Assembly: GCF_000165425.1 (NCBI RefSeq)
Contig: NW_001799011.1
Location: 311,933 to 375,932 of the forward strand
From: Paramecium tetraurelia
Taxonomy: Eukaryota; Ciliophora; Oligohymenophorea; Peniculida; Parameciidae
Direction: 5' to 3'
Length of the DNA: 64,000 bases
Numbering within the stretch: the first letter of the stretch is position 1; each line of letters starts with the position of its first letter. Positions 63,226 through 64,000 of the stretch are shown here, piece by piece. A model generated the notes under the pieces. That model worked only from the letters and a program-made list of their open reading frames with translations. It searched no databases and had not been told where the DNA came from. The translations under genes and the position numbers were made by a program.

Positions 63226-64000
63226 TATCTATGTGACTACAGAAGGAAAAGTCAAAGTAATTTTAGACTTCAAATTTAGATAGGAGGATTCATTTTCAGT
63301 TAACCCAACCCGATGGGGAATTCCATCAATGTGGATATAGATTTAATCCCTAAACCTTACGATAAATAATTATAACTATATCCAGATTTAGCATATATGG
63401 CACCAGAATTAACTTTGAATCCATCATTAGGATCGTATTAATCAGATATCTTTTCATTAGGATTGATGTAAATATTATATAAACTATCGTAGATTATCAG
63501 GTTTAATTAGGTTACAATTAACAGGAATGAAAGATTTGATTTTATTCCAGATATCACACATCACCTAATATTCATCTAGTTTTGAGTGCCTATTGCCATT
63601 TATATAAAAAAGCCCCTTTTTTTCTTAGATTCAAGATCAATCATTAAAAGACCTTATCATTAAGATGCTTAGTAAAGAATTAAGTTAAAGACCTGCGATT
63701 ATAGATATCTATCATCATGAATTCTTTTTAGACCCTTTGATTAGGTTGATGCATTCACTTAGATAATTTCAATAATTCGATGCTGAGTAGTAGGCTGCTT
63801 TACTCAAATAAATATCAAAAAGCATTTATAAAGTATATATTTGAAATATTTATGAGTTTGAAAGGTAAGTAATTGTGAAAAATATATTACCAAATATAAT
63901 GCCTTTGATAACGAATGAAAAATTGATGCAACACGTAATATTCATCGCTATTGATGTTTCTAAAATGCCTGATTAAGCAATTTAAGAGAAATATATTGGT
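63226..64000 (+). CDS. SCYL2: SCYL2-like pseudokinase, partial at both ends
   Basis: Starts inside the gap and runs off the window. Readable: VTTEGKVKVILDFKFRQED, VDIDLIPKPYDKQLQLYPDL, AYMAPELTLNPSLGSYQSD, IFSLGLMQILYKLSQII, SLKDLIIKMLSKELSQRPAI, then FFLDPLIRLMHSLRQFQQFD, ISKSIYK and, after a 24-nt intron ending GAG, VIVKNILPNIMPLITNEKLM. This order of C-lobe then HEAT-like repeats is that of SCY1-like 2 (CVAK104), a clathrin/AP-1 associated pseudokinase of endosome-Golgi traffic. DFG reads LDF without Gly. One phase change between RWGIPS and NVDIDL near the gap is not explained. Confidence is moderate because the N-lobe is missing. Confidence 0.68.

Overview
The window is ciliate macronuclear DNA, most likely Paramecium. 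TAA and TAG are read as glutamine inside long, family-recognisable proteins and TGA is the normal stop. The DNA is very AT-rich, intergenic spaces are often under 150 bases, and nearly all introns are 20-32 nt (GT at the 5' end, AG at the 3' end). All gene models below use this code with hand-placed introns. Most models close exactly in frame once the introns are removed. A 787-base run of N (62439-63225) is an assembly gap.

Left part (1-31900): a two-TM ciliate surface protein, an SRRM1-like PWI splicing factor, ribosomal stalk protein P1, a decayed IMP dehydrogenase, a kelch protein, an acylated AGC kinase, an ERK-type MAP kinase, two small coiled-coil or Ser/Thr-rich proteins, an extended-PHD protein, cystinosin, a YANK-like kinase, several membrane and coiled-coil proteins, histone H2A.Z, a CDK-like kinase, PIG-H, a small basic protein, tyrosine aminotransferase, a PTEN/auxilin-like phosphatase-C2 protein, uroporphyrinogen decarboxylase, a tiny acylated protein, a WG/RGG-rich RNA-binding protein and a two-domain rhodanese.

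Middle (32000-50000): a single-exon 2639-residue cysteine-rich, multi-pass surface protein; a cellular RNA-dependent RNA polymerase whose catalytic DxDGD motif is altered; a GAF-domain protein; a B-box-like coiled-coil protein; and a trichocyst-matrix-like secretory protein.

Right part (50000-64000): a second tiny MGCS protein, a membrane protein resembling the C-terminal part of family 2 glycosyltransferases, an eroded membrane-protein gene, an eIF2-alpha-kinase-like protein with a lost DFG motif, WDR82, a Rab GTPase, a mitochondrial NAD/folate-type carrier, a Ser/Gln-rich protein, a cullin, and a SCYL2-like pseudokinase cut by the gap.

The genes are mostly unrelated housekeeping and signalling genes, not an operon-like unit. 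The RdRP and the WG/RGG protein both belong to classes used in Paramecium small-RNA and genome-rearrangement pathways, but they are 10 kb apart and their co-occurrence may be chance. The most notable general signals are: a relaxed 3' splice site (AAG, CAG and GAG as well as TAG), several conserved genes with one in-frame TGA or a one-base phase break, and an H2A.Z gene whose first coding exon is only the ATG. No transposon, retroelement, tRNA, rRNA or CRISPR array was recognised.
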